From the NCBI RefSeq assembly GCF_014805625.2, contig NW_023998490.1:713231-777230 (forward strand): 64,000 nt of DNA, in the 5' to 3' direction. Under the pieces are notes generated by a model, which was not told the origin of the DNA, searched no databases, and saw only the letters and a program-made list of their open reading frames with translations. The position numbers and the translations under genes were made by a program. Below, in pieces: positions 53,735 through 64,000 of this stretch (its first letter is position 1; each line of letters opens with the position of its first letter). The DNA is from Glossina fuscipes (taxonomy: Eukaryota > Arthropoda > Insecta > Diptera > Glossinidae).

Positions 53735-54100
53735 CTTTTTATACTCTACAGTACTCGTGATAAAGGGTTACTTATATTAAGTGCGGATGTACGGAGCACC
53801 CAGAACGCCGATCCATATAAAATCATAATCCGATCAATTCGGAATACTTTTCTGAATAGATCTAAGCTTGTCTATTCGTCTGCGTGTCTATCTGTACATG
53901 CATATTTGTGTTTAGCCCGCAGGCTTCAATCTCTTCGATATTTAAATGTTGACTCAAGGAGAGTCTTGTCCGCGGACAAGACCCACTTCCATACAATTTA
54001 TGAAAATATACTTAACCTTTATGTGACAAGATGGTTCTTTGACGAAAAAAGTAAATTTTACTAAAGTTTGACTATATCAGCTCAGCTTCATTATTGATAT
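53735..54100 (+). repeat. Dispersed repeat family A copy
   Basis: The opening TTTTTATACTCTACAGTACTC and TTATATTAAG resembles the 12.9 kb and 57.2 kb copies. The rest is more diverged, with a TCTTCGATATTTAAATG block. An open frame of 122 codons across it (53696-54064) is a by-product of the repeat and has no similarity to a known protein. Confidence 0.4.
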
Positions 54101-55559
54101 AGGCTAGGTCGATATTGCCCGGAAACAAAGTTTTTAACTTTTTGATACTTCGCAAAACAAAATGTGAATACCGGGATATTCTAAGTTATTTAAACTTTTC
54201 ACATGGGGGAATCCTTCCATTAAGTTAGAAAAATTTATGAAGAACATTCCTGAAGCCTCATTTGTCTATTAATACGTAAAGACGTGAGGAAATCTCAATT
54301 AAAAAACGCAAAATTTCGATTTCGAAATGTAAAATGTACTATGTTACATAACCTAAAAAGCAATGAGCCGTCAAAACGTGATATATGCTTTTCATTAACT
54401 TCATTATTTGTTTTTTTTTTTTATATATGTATGTACATATAGATGTGGTCAATACTCTAAAAAATTTCAAAATCTAAGAGTTCAAAGCAAATTCCAAGCT
54501 ACTGCCCACAATTACGCATACGTAATAAAAAATGATTTTTGTAACTTATAATTTGTTTTTCATTGGGCATCTAAGATTCGCCCGAAGCCGAGTACAGAAT
54601 TCTTACTTATTTTTGCATTTGTATTCATAACATACAACATGCAATGATTTCATATCGCTGCAAATTAAATGGACTGATCATGTGAGAAGAATATAAATGC
54701 AAGCAGCAGCAGTAGACGTTGATAGAACAATATTTAATTAACAATGAGAAAATTTTCCACATGTTTATGTGCACATATACATTTACATGTAAAAACGGAT
54801 GAATGTATTAGACAAAGAGTAGACCTACTAAAGCATCGTTTGCAAAGTAAAAAATCTTCAATAAAATTATGTACGTAGAAAATAATCACCAGATTAAATA
54901 TTTTGAGAAGCACACTAAGCTATGACCAGTAGGAGATGTATATTTGTGGGCGCCGGCTGGCCCTGATGTAATTACAACATAATATATAAAAAATTAAACT
55001 TCTTTCCCATTCTTCCGTAATCACATAATCAACCATGATTTTAGGAAATTTCTTCAATCATGTTTTGCATCTTCCTTTTAACGATTTGAATTATGTCAAT
55101 CTGAAACAGCGGTCAAAAGCCGTTTCGAATATGTATGCGTTACTTGATTACTATTACCCGATTTAGATCGATGCCCTCTTGTCTCGTCTACCACAGGTTC
55201 GTACAAAATTGACCTAGAAATTTGACACTGCTGAAAAACTAAAACTTAGAGCCTTCCACAAATGTTGACATAGAATTTGGCTCAAATATTTATCAGAACC
55301 AACGAAAAGTCTATCGATAATGTTTCCGATTAGCTCACTTCAACCCCTCATCGTTTGCAATGCTCACAAATAGCTTGTTAAGGCATTAAACTTTTGATCT
55401 TAAGATTCGAGTCGATCTAGCTTTGTCTGTCTATTTATCTGTGGACGTGGGTAGCGTCATAAATAGCAAAAAACCACAAATTAAATTTATCGAGGATAAT
55501 TGATACAGCAGGTGTGGAGATGTATGAGTTGGCAAAAAATGAATTTATCTCAGAAAAGA

Positions 55560-55677
55560 CAAATTTTATATAGTTCGTTATGAATGTTGATATTTTCGTT
55601 CTTTTATTTTAAATAACCAATCACTCAGGGGACTTCACCTACGTCTAATACGGGAACGGTCAGAAAAAAGTGGGGAA

Positions 55678-55715
<38 letters not shown>

Positions 55716-55770
55716 TGGGAGGTGTGCTAATATTAGTCTTATGCCTCTATTGACCAAGTCATTCCGATAT
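55560..55770 (+). repeat. Dispersed repeat family B copy with GA microsatellite
   Basis: The core ATAACCAATCACTCAGGGGA matches the copy at 3.2 kb. The purine-rich part that follows has expanded into a GA microsatellite at 55681-55715, suggesting that the microsatellite arose from the element. Confidence 0.45.
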
Positions 55771-56399
55771 GACGATTTAATAGACGCACTTGTTTGACGA
55801 TGCGTTAGTGCATCTCTAATATTCTAATGTATCTTTCCTTTAATTTATATATTATGCAATACTTTATATCAAGATCAGTAAATCTACCTCTACAGAAGTC
55901 TTGAAATGATGCGTTGGGATGTACTCGTAATAAAACTCAAGTTAAGCTTTTGACAAAGAACTCGTTACATTTTCGATTTTCCTCAGAGTAGTGTTAAAGA
56001 CTCCTTAAACAAAGCAAGCTGTTTCTTGCACTTGAGTGGTCTGAATCTTAACTGAAATCTAACCGTAACCTACTTTTCGGCGTACATTCGTTGAGAGTCA
56101 GATTTCAATGACGAAATGTGACAAATAAATTTCTTTAATACTCGTACCCGATAAACTGAGACGATTTCTACTAACAGTTGTGGACGATTTAAAATATGCC
56201 GTGATATTACTGCAAGGATCTTAAAAATTCCGAGTGAAATCAGTTACGAGTTGCCCATTCCATGCCTAAATAAAAAAAAGAAGAAGCAATTTTTCATAGC
56301 GTAGTAGTACGATCAGGGTTCGTCTCGAAACGAACTATTAAATGTTAAAGTGTTCACACATTACAGCATATTTCTCGCTTAAGCCCATATCAATTTATT

Positions 56400-56440
56400 A
56401 AAAAAAAAAAAAAAAAAAGAATAATAAAAAAAAAAAAAAG
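56400..56440 (+). repeat. Poly-A with GAATAAT interruption
   Basis: Two A runs separated by GAATAAT, 160 bp downstream of the exon b donor within the long intron. Confidence 0.85.
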
Positions 56441-56601
56441 CAAATAATAATCGCATTAACAAAACGATTAAAATGTTGATAGAGTTATATGTCGGCACCG
56501 CCTTATAAGCTATAAATAATAACAAACTGTCTGCATGTGTGTTTCGAAAAGTAAATGGAAAACGATTTCAATATTACATGGGAAAAGTAATTTATAAATA
56601 C

Positions 56602-56708
56602 CTTTTCTCCCGTCGCTGCTGTCCCCACACTACCGGTTGTCGCATTTTGACCTCCTTCAGCACGACTAGAATGTTTCTCATAACATGTTGAGCAAATTTG
56701 TACCATAC
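56602..56708 (-). CDS. Exon b: second half of CxxC module 1
   Basis: This exon lies 79 bp downstream of the previous one. Acceptor gggcag leads into two bases that complete the split Gly codon, giving GMVQICSTCYEKH. The second CxxC pair of module 1 is at residues 79/82, 47 residues after the first pair, so the module is interrupted by the intron. The rest is a Gly/Ala/Thr/Ser-rich linker (SSRAEGGQNATTGSVGTAATGEK) ending in phase 0 at donor GTATTT. The next exon is almost 17 kb away. The linker codons are ordinary and the exon has no in-frame stop. Confidence 0.85.
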
Positions 56709-56787
56709 CTGCCCACCGCATGTAAATATTTAACAATAGGAAATATTATTATTATACGGTAAAAGAGCGCGAGGTATTCGTACTCAC

Positions 56788-57007
56788 CCTGCGGACTAAT
56801 TGGACTAGCATTTTTAAAAGCGGTCATTGTTTTAATAAACGGATAGTACGGTTCCCGTTCGGCATTAGGACAACAATACACTAATCTCAGTTGCGAGGAT
56901 GGTGTATCGTTGCCACAAGTGTAACATACAAATTTTGCACGCTCCACCACCGAAGCCGGCTTTTTACGTAAAAAATACGCTCTTTCACTTTCTGGCGTTT
57001 GATTAGT
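56788..57007 (-). CDS. Exon a: first visible exon, first half of CxxC module 1
   Basis: The exon follows a good acceptor (ccattgcag) and begins in phase 0 with TNQTPESERAY, so the upstream exon must end on a codon boundary. Residues 28-31 are CYTC, followed by CC at 45-46 and the YYPF motif at 54-57. It ends SPISPQ plus one base before donor GTGAGT. The frame stays open upstream of the acceptor, but the sequence there turns into a hydrophobic T-rich translation (FLFLVFIVFYFF) typical of a polypyrimidine tract, which supports the splice site and rules out the in-frame ATG at 57058 as the real start. Lys/Arg-rich residues around 14-25 precede the first cysteine. Confidence 0.88.
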
Positions 57008-57215
57008 CTGCAATGGCACAAAAAAATAAAAAACAATAAAAACAAGAAATAAAAACAAAACATGTAATAAAGAAATATAAAAAAATAATATGGAATCGCC
57101 ACCATTACGAGATAATTAAATCAGGTCACATCTTGTTATCGTAGTGTTACATTGTACATATGTACTTATAGCGCGGTACTTATTATATATATATATTAAA
57201 ATTAACTCGTTTTTT

Positions 57216-57560
57216 ATCCCCTGCATCACTCGTTGCACAGGGTATACTAAGTTTGTAGATATGTTTGCCACATCCACAAGAATTTGAGATATATCCCAGG
57301 TTTAATTATATCTATCAATTCGAAATGATCTTCTGGCCTGAGGAGTTACCCTTGTGTCTCTAAGTCTAACCATATGTCCTTGATTTTCTGTTCGACCGAC
57401 AGATCGCAATTTTTAAGATATTCTCATTAAATTTGATACACTGACATCTTTTAGTCCGCGGCCAAACCCTATTGAAGAAGGTTCGGATTGGGTCGTCTTG
57501 TGTGACCATTTACCCTGTAACGTATTTTAAAAAGTCGTTACACATACAAATTTAGACTTT
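57216..57560 (+). repeat. Dispersed repeat family A copy
   Basis: The copy opens TATCCCCTGCATCACTCG with CAGGGTATACTAAGTTTG, then CATCCACAAGAATTTGAGAT. A later block, TCGCAATTTTTAAGATATT, is shared with the copy at 50.45 kb and, in weaker form, at 44.15 kb. Confidence 0.5.
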
Positions 57561-57940
57561 TCACAATTCGATCGAGAGTATTTTAATAATCGCTGGCAAA
57601 CACCATTTTGTGATATATTAAATTAATACAGAAAATAAGGACGATATGAGACCACTTTTTTAGGCCCCTTCTCATGCACTATACACAAATTTTTTTTTCT
57701 ACTAAGATCCAAATTCGATGGGAGAATGTTGATTTGACATATGTATAAGCTCAGTTCAATAAATTTCAGGATCGATCCCCCTTGTATATAAAGTTTCTTA
57801 TAAATGGCGAATATTTATAGTGCAACAAAGCTTAAAGTTTTGATATTTTATAACGAAAAGAGTCGTGCAGGCTACTGAATGTCTGGCTTTGCCCGGCTGC
57901 TTTTGCATAGAAATATATTTGCTAAAACCATTTATGATTA

Positions 57941-57967
57941 GCCCACGCCCATACACAAAGCGTGGGC
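57941..57967. repeat. Small perfect hairpin
   Basis: GCCCACGC at 57941-57948 pairs exactly with GCGTGGGC at 57960-57967 across an 11-base loop. There is no T run directly after it, and a terminator role is not expected in a eukaryote. Its function is unknown. Confidence 0.4.
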
Positions 57968-59785
57968 GAAATAAACTTACATATCAAGTTGCATAGATTT
58001 GCATGGTATGTGGACAGTATGTGGGATGTAAGATGTTCGCTACTTGGTTTGTCCCGCCTATCTCATGAACTAAATGGAGTTTTCACTATCGCAAGCTACT
58101 GATTTAATTTAATTAAGTCCACTTAACCACCTTTATGTAACTACCCTAAGCGACTACGAAAATATCTTGAAATTACATTCAAATCTTCCCGTTCTTAATT
58201 TTATTAAAAAGACGATCTTCTTCTGATGAGGAAAGAAAACAAAGAAAGTCATATTCGCCTTTGTCCCTTGGACTATACGGACCAATTTTACCCTGATACT
58301 CTTTATCTGACCTAAAATATAATTATATCAGTTTTCATTTTTATGCTCTGTTTGCTGATCGTAAACTTTTATACAATAGTTTAAACTTATTTCCTAAAAT
58401 TCAAATTAGTGCATAAAATGTGAGTTACAGTGTGCTTTATATAGACGCGGTTGCCAGCGGATCACGTCCAATTACGGAGTCTAAATTTAGCCGCGAATTA
58501 AGACTGTAGATGTTGAGTATCGACTTTCTATTTCCATTTTTGTGATCTAGAGTTTTTCAATAGCACAGGGACGAGCAGGCCGACGGGGTTTAATCGGTTC
58601 GATCGAATCTGCTTAAGAACATATATGCCTTATTAGAGATTTATGTCGCAAAGCAACTCCTATCCTTCCTTCTGCTGATTCGAATTGCCGTTATATAATG
58701 GAACGGTCCTTTTCGAAAAACTGTATAAAGTTTTTTGATTAACTCTTCTCCCTCTTTGCAGAGAAGTGAAGAAAAAATGAAATGTAAAGTTCAAAAATTC
58801 AACCCTTTTGTTCCGTGCGCAACCAAAGCGTTCTGGTCACCTTAGGTTAAAATAATTCGATTTTCTGTTAGTGTAAGTTAGACACGTGTTCTTTGCCAAG
58901 TATCTAATTTTTAAAAATTCCTTAATAATAGTTCCCGAAAGAGGTTGGTCGCAATAGAGTTTCACATTTGAATGTGTTTCCATAACCGCTTTTTGCTAAC
59001 CTATCAAATTACGAAGAATTGTTAAAAATAGTCCCCATAAGCAGCATTTGAGTTTCTTAACTTGTTTGAAAGGTATTTTCATATAGATTCACGAAATGTT
59101 CACAAAAACATATTAATTTCCTCTATGTTTGAGAGTTGTTGTAAAAGCAATACGCAAACGTGAAGTCTAGTAAATAAAATTTAAGGATTTAAGTAAAACT
59201 ATCAACCGTTTACTCTAAACAAGAACAAAAAATAAATAAATAAATTAAACTTTTGCAGTAAACGTAACAAATACTTTTTTAAAATAAAAATTTTCAGCCC
59301 AATGATCAAATCCCTCTCATACATGCATGATACATGCATATACCTAACTTGTATCACGCAAGAGGTGTACAATTTATTGATTATTATCTTGAAAGATCAC
59401 ACTTGCAGAGAGTGCAGTAACTCATATGTTAAGACGTTAATATATGGGATGTCTGTAGATACAATATAATACAAATGGGCCTTAGTGGACTTTCTTTAGA
59501 TAATTTACGGAGGCTGATGGACTACCAGTTGCGCCTTAGCATTTGCGTCTAACTATGATAAGGTGACAACCACTCTGCGATCATCTTACAAGAAGCGTTG
59601 CATGTAGAGCAAGTTAAGAGCTCCTTTTAGTCCAGCACCAAATTTTCTCCTCTGATTCATTCAAAACCGCAAACTCACATAAGCTAATGTAAACATGACG
59701 TATAAACAGTTTCCAATTTTTGGTTCCGCAAGATGAACTTTATGAAAAAGCTTATATCTCAAATCGGGGACAATGAAATACATAG

Positions 59786-59958
59786 ATGTTCCAACATTTT
59801 GTTCAAAATTGAGCTATACAAGATTCTTGGGGACTTTTTTGGGCATCTGTTATCAATAACAGCAGCAACGCTGTTAATTAGCCGTCATTTATATCCTTTC
59901 TCTCTCATTTGTGTGGACACAGACTCCCTTAATAATTTTGAATAAAATGTTGGAACAT
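59786..59958. repeat. 25-bp inverted repeat with 123-bp spacer
   Basis: ATGTTCCAACATTTTGTTCA (first 20 bases of the left arm, 59786-59810) is matched by the reverse complement of 59934-59958 with one mismatch over 25 bp. A second, shorter inverted pair links 59822-59833 and 60059-60070 (11 of 12 bases). The arms fall within two overlapping plus-strand open frames (59733-59945, 59911-60114) that have no recognisable similarity. A diverged MITE or fold-back element is likely. Confidence 0.5.
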
Positions 59959-60544
59959 GTCTCTGCTAAATATCGTTCCAAAATTTTGAACGAATATCCC
60001 TTAAAATCCATTTCACTGTCACTATCTGCTTTACTCACAATAATTGTGTGTGGATATGTTCCCAAGAATCGTACAAATCTAGCGACAAACTTAATATACG
60101 TTTTGAGGACATGATTATCTTATATATGTATGAATGTATGTGCATAACTTTGTTGAAATTTGTTGTTAATATGTTATATCACTTTTTTTTTGCTGTCATG
60201 CCTGACATGCGTTAGAAATATTCTTTCATAGTCATTTCGTTCGTTTTCATGTATTATTTATATCTCTTTCCGGCTTATTTAAAATGTCAATAAACCCGTT
60301 CAAGTGCTTTTTATTTTGTACAGATCGAAATGTAGTAGATCGAAATGTGTTAAGTTTATGATTTCATTTGCAGTTTATGGAAAAGTTAATTGCATATTCT
60401 GACTTACGGTACATATTGTACAATCTAATAAAGGCGTACTACACGAAGTTGGAAAGTAAATTGTGTTCGATCTTACATTTGCAATATCTGCGTTCAAAAC
60501 CAACGGCCAATTTAAGTGTATCTTTTTAGATCTATTTATTATTC

Positions 60545-61106
60545 CAAATTTATTTCGTCGCCTTCAAAGTATTCCCCCTTCAGACAATATACTTATAGGT
60601 CAACCAATCCTCGAAACAGTTGTTATAAACGAAATATAATCGAAATATAAATGACCTTCTAAGCTCTCTCCTCTTCAGTTTGTACCTCTTCAGGCGAATC
60701 AAAACGTTCCCTCCCTTTCCGGAGTGGTCTTTTGAGTTTAGGAAATAGGCAGATGGCACTTGCTGCTGAGTTAGTTGAACACAATAATTGCAGGTCGACA
60801 AGATTTGAACTTTTAGCTAAACGGTCCCGAAGAACCAATGCAGAAAATGAGTGTTTGTGATACCAATCGGAATTTGACGCGCTTTAGGCGGAAACTATCT
60901 TTTCAAAGATAGTTGTTTATTGATCCCTTTGAAATGCCAGCACCGACAGCAAAGTCACTAATTCTTAATCGACGGTTTCTGTATCGAATCTTTGTGAGTG
61001 CTCTTCTCGTCTTCACCCCGTTCTCGATCTTCTTTTAAACATTATTTTCCGACAAGGTTTGCTCATCAAAGATTTCCTGTAACATTCTGATCGTTTTTGC
61101 TCGCAT
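60545..61106 (-). pseudogene. Broken mariner-type transposase relic
   Basis: Conceptual translation of the minus strand gives mariner-like segments in order: AKTIRMLQEIFDEQ near the start, RRLRISDFAVGAGISKGSI (the helix-turn-helix region), FRLKRVKFRLVSQTL, LFPKLKRPLR with RFDSPEEV, and a C-terminal remnant in another frame resembling EGEYFEGDEIN. Stops, frameshifts and an internal deletion removing most of the catalytic core interrupt it; a full mariner transposase is about 345 residues. Motif order fits the mariner family of Tc1/mariner elements. I could not place the terminal inverted repeats. The element is inactive. Confidence 0.7.
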
Positions 61107-64000
61107 TGTAAAAATCGGAAAAAGTACTTGTTGTGTCGTATAACACCAAGCGGAGCTGAAACACTAACGGAACACTTGTAATGGGAAATTTGGTACCGGA
61201 CTACCAATTTCTTATTGTCAATATACCTGCGCGATTTTATTTGAACATTGGTATTAATCTTTGATCACGGTATATATATTTTATCGTAACGTAAAATGAT
61301 CGAGTCTCTTTGTTCTTCTTTTCCGTTGCTTAACATATATTCCGTAATTTTAATATCTTAATTTAATTTTAGTTAAGAGTGTGCTAACAAAATAAAGATT
61401 GCCTTAACACGCCTACACTACTTGACCACTGTAAGCCAAAAATTATACTAAACAGTCGACAGCAAATTTACGTTAAAAATTTGGCACCACATATAAATAA
61501 GTAAGTGCCGAAGTGGCACGCTAGACGCCTACAAGTTTGTCCAAATATTTCCTAGAGTCGTAAAAAAAGCCAAAGCAGATATGTCCCCAAAAGCCTAGAA
61601 CTAAGAAAACACTACGCAGCTTTCATTTATTGGTTTGAGATGATGGGTACCTTAACTGCCTGAGCAGGATCCTCGAGGATTTGTCGAAGACTTTCATTCA
61701 ATATGGATTAAGGTAATCTAAAATGCACGTACATAACACTCAACATATCACTCAATATATTCATAGGACGAGAAATAAGTGCAGGACGACGACAGACGGC
61801 TGGCTCCGTATGGTTTTTATGTGTCGAAATTTAATGCGATTCCGACCCTTAGTGTAGAAATTCCAGTTGTTTTAGTAACGCTACATACAAAATTCCGTGT
61901 TTTCTATCATTTCACAAAAACAAATGTAGCGCCATTAGAACAACCTGTAGACAACTTGTAAACTAATGGCCCGAGTGTCATGAAAATTTCATACTTTTTA
62001 AAATTCATATAGTTTCGCCAATAGTGGCGATATCAATTTACAATCCTACGAACTTTTGAATGATGTGTTATATAGTATTCCAAAATCCCAAAATATACGC
62101 AAGATTTAAATATGCCGCCATTTGTGTGCTAGTGTTGGCAATACAAAAAACGAGGATTATTTGAGAGCTGATGGTTTAAAGTTAGGGAAAATGGACGGTT
62201 ACATGAGAGAGAGCGTTTTCACTGTTGAACAAGTTTCGAAAAATTATGAAATTTCGTACAAAGTATGATTGGAATATTGATTTAACTGCGAAGACAGTAA
62301 TTAACATCACTGCATTTCTTTTGATGGAATTATTTGATACCGAAGGTCTATGCCACCACGCCCACAATCACTCTTACTCTTACATTGAGGCAAGAGATTC
62401 ATCGCTGCATCTACGAAATTCAAACTCACTTATGCAAAAGTGATCATGGAAAGTTTCAATAATGGGCGGCGTTTGTGCCCAAAGTGCCATTTCACGGGTA
62501 ACCCTATCCCACGTACATTACGATTCAAAAAAAAAATTACAATTGAAAAAAATAATTCCGTTTTCTGCTTAATTCAAATCTTGCGTAAATTTTGGGACAG
62601 CGATTACTTTATAGCACCACCAGATGTACACATCTGAGTATTATTGGCGGGCGGCAAACAGCTCTGGGTCTTTCTTAATAGTATCTACTAAGTATTACTG
62701 GCTATCCGAAGATCGCCAAATTGAGGATATGTAGCACGCTGATCAAGGGTCCACGCTGTCTACGATTATTGAAGCGTATACCTAAGTATCGTAAATAGAA
62801 TGATGAACGTTATATATGCCTAACATTACCGCTTTAAATGGTAAGTGCAATAAGTAAGTGGGATCATCCAATAGTTTTGGGTTTTTTTCTTTTTTGCGCA
62901 AATGCTAAAATTGTTTTCTGAAATTTATTTTATTGTTTTGAACGTGTTAACATACATTTTTTCCTCAATTATAGCGCAACACATACACAACCTTTCATGT
63001 TATACATGAATCTAAACAACATACGCACAGAATGACATGCACATAGATGATGTATGCATTTCTACAAATACAAACTCGTATACCATGGCGCTTATAATGA
63101 ATTTGCGTTGCTTCTAAAAACTCATACAGCGGAACGAATGACTCGGTTCTTTGAAAACAAAATATAATAAAAAAAAAAAAAAGCAAAACAAAAAACAAAA
63201 AAAAAGAAAAACGAAATAAACAAATAATGTAAAAATAATATAAGAGAAATCTACGTTCGCCGTAAAACGAATCTTGGATACCTGCATCTTGAACAATAAC
63301 GGAAAGTTCTTACGCCCTTCAAAAGGACAAAGCATGAAAATATGGAAGAAAACATGGATAATCATGGCCTATCTGCAAATGCTACAATTTTCAGTTCAGT
63401 TCACTTTACTAATGTCTAAGCCTAGCTTAGGGTAGCCTAGAAATTTTCGCTTATTTTCCAGTTTAAAGCTTAAAATAAATTGTTTAATGGTTTCTTCAAA
63501 AAATCTCTGTTCGAAATCAGCTAAGGTGGACTCGTCTTCAATTGTCAAAAAATCATGTACCAATAAACACGATATTTAGTGCGGAAAATCACGAACAAAG
63601 TACTGCCAAATCATATCATATTAGGATTTGAAATGAATACGGATTTCACGTCAATATATCGAGCTTATCCTTACTATCCGAATTGAATAAGCATACCGAT
63701 GTTTGCTTAAATATTGCGAGATCTGTGATGCTGAACTCAAAATGTTACTAACAGAATGTCATAGTTAATGTACGTGCTTGCACCGCACTGTCGATGATTG
63801 GTATTAAAAAAAAAAACCATGTATAAACACACATATACATACATGTGTAAATAAACCGTTAGTCGGAACCATGATGATGTGATTTTAATGAACCTTTGGC
63901 TTTCATTGACATCGCGTTGCTTAAGATTAAAAGTTTATCATTATTTCGTTGAAAGGAAGCAAACAATAGGTCAACGCAAATTATAAACAATGATTTTCAA

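Larger units (their letters stand above)
39823..56601 (-). other. 16.8 kb intron between exons b and c
   Basis: Donor GTATTT at 56601 and acceptor gattacag ending at 39823 bound this intron on the minus strand. It contains a mariner fragment (41.3-41.4 kb), a 156-bp tandem repeat (42.4-42.9 kb), dispersed repeats of families A, B and C, a 10-N assembly gap (46540-46549) and several simple repeats. Unassigned plus-strand open frames at 45380-45709 and 47371-47676 have no similarity I can name and are probably decayed repeats. I see no nested gene with convincing codon use. Confidence 0.75.
35539..57007 (-). other. Gene model: multi-exon gene for a protein with four CxxC-CxxC modules (partial)
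   Basis: Nine exons on the minus strand join in a continuous reading frame: 57007-56788, 56708-56602, 39822-39560, 39473-39198, 39111-38919, 36354-36227, 36142-35924, 35856-35715 and 35620-35539. All introns are GT-AG. Their lengths are 79, 16779, 86, 86, 2564, 84, 67 and 94 bp. The coding total is 1630 nt. Counting the first visible residue as 1, CxxC pairs stand at 28/31 with 79/82, 198/201 with 264/267, 333/336 with 383/386, and 418/421 with 461/464. A short aromatic-Pro-Phe motif lies between the pairs of modules 1, 3 and 4, and HFPC occupies that place in module 2. Zinc binding is inferred from the paired cysteines. There is no visible signal peptide or membrane segment, so a nuclear or cytoplasmic protein is likely. 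The start codon is upstream of 57007 and the end is downstream of 35539. I do not recognise the family. The ZAD domain also uses CxxC pairs, but lacks this repeated layout. Confidence 0.85.
57008..64000 (-). other. Upstream intron of the CxxC gene (no further exon found)
   Basis: Exon a has a strong acceptor, so the DNA above 57007 is intron, probably to the end of the window. It holds a family A repeat (57.2-57.55 kb), a small perfect hairpin (57941-57967), a 25-bp inverted repeat (59.8-59.96 kb) and a broken mariner transposase (60.5-61.1 kb). I found no exon ending in phase 0 with a good donor that continues the protein. Confidence 0.6.

Noticed and set aside
57008..57058. Translation start at 57058 (MFLFLVFIVFYFFVPLQ), giving a signal-anchor-like N-terminus
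   Set aside because: The hydrophobic run is the translation of the polypyrimidine tract before a strong acceptor, ttgcag.
60580..60801. Open frame with KGGNVLIRLKRYKLKRRELR as a possible protein
   Set aside because: It is an alternative frame of the mariner relic, and the same pattern appears in an alternative frame of the 41.4 kb fragment.
1..64000. tRNA, rRNA and CRISPR features
   Set aside because: No cloverleaf with a GGTTCGAATCC-type B box, no rRNA-like block and no spaced direct-repeat array was seen. CRISPR is not expected in an animal genome.

Overview
This window is nuclear DNA of an insect, almost certainly a fly. It is AT-rich and dominated by introns or intergenic DNA, with many microsatellites, decayed mariner-type transposons and dispersed repeats. 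The one supported protein-coding gene lies on the minus strand, has GT-AG introns and carries an opa-type CAG/CAA tract. A higher dipteran with a large genome, such as a tephritid fruit fly, fits best, but that placement is an inference. Nothing suggests a bacterial, viral or organellar source.

The gene occupies about 35.5-57.0 kb on the minus strand. I placed nine internal exons by splice sites and by continuity of reading phase. Two exons lie at 56.6-57.0 kb, then comes a 16.8 kb intron, then three exons at 38.9-39.8 kb, a 2.6 kb intron, and four exons at 35.5-36.4 kb. Together they give 543 complete codons plus one base. The product contains four successive modules of the form CxxC, then 39-62 residues, then CxxC. 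Three modules have an internal aromatic-Pro-Phe motif and module 2 has a weaker HFPC. A Gln/His-rich insert separates modules 1 and 2. The modules look like repeated zinc-binding units, but I do not recognise the gene and give no symbol. Its 5' end lies above 57.0 kb, probably outside the window. A candidate last exon with a phase-compatible join lies at 28.4-28.5 kb but is unproven.

The rest holds no exon I can defend. Region 1-28 kb has simple repeats, a 168-bp tandem duplication at 22.3 kb, a degenerate TTATG array at 9.1 kb, and a compact element at 15.76-16.02 kb with TTAA ends and terminal inverted repeats that looks like a piggyBac-type MITE. Region 39.8-56.6 kb (the large intron) has a mariner fragment, a 156-bp tandem repeat, several copies of dispersed repeat families and a 10-base assembly gap. 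Region 57-64 kb has a broken mariner transposase and a repeat-rich sequence with a clear inverted repeat. At least three dispersed repeat families (called A, B and C here) recur across the window.
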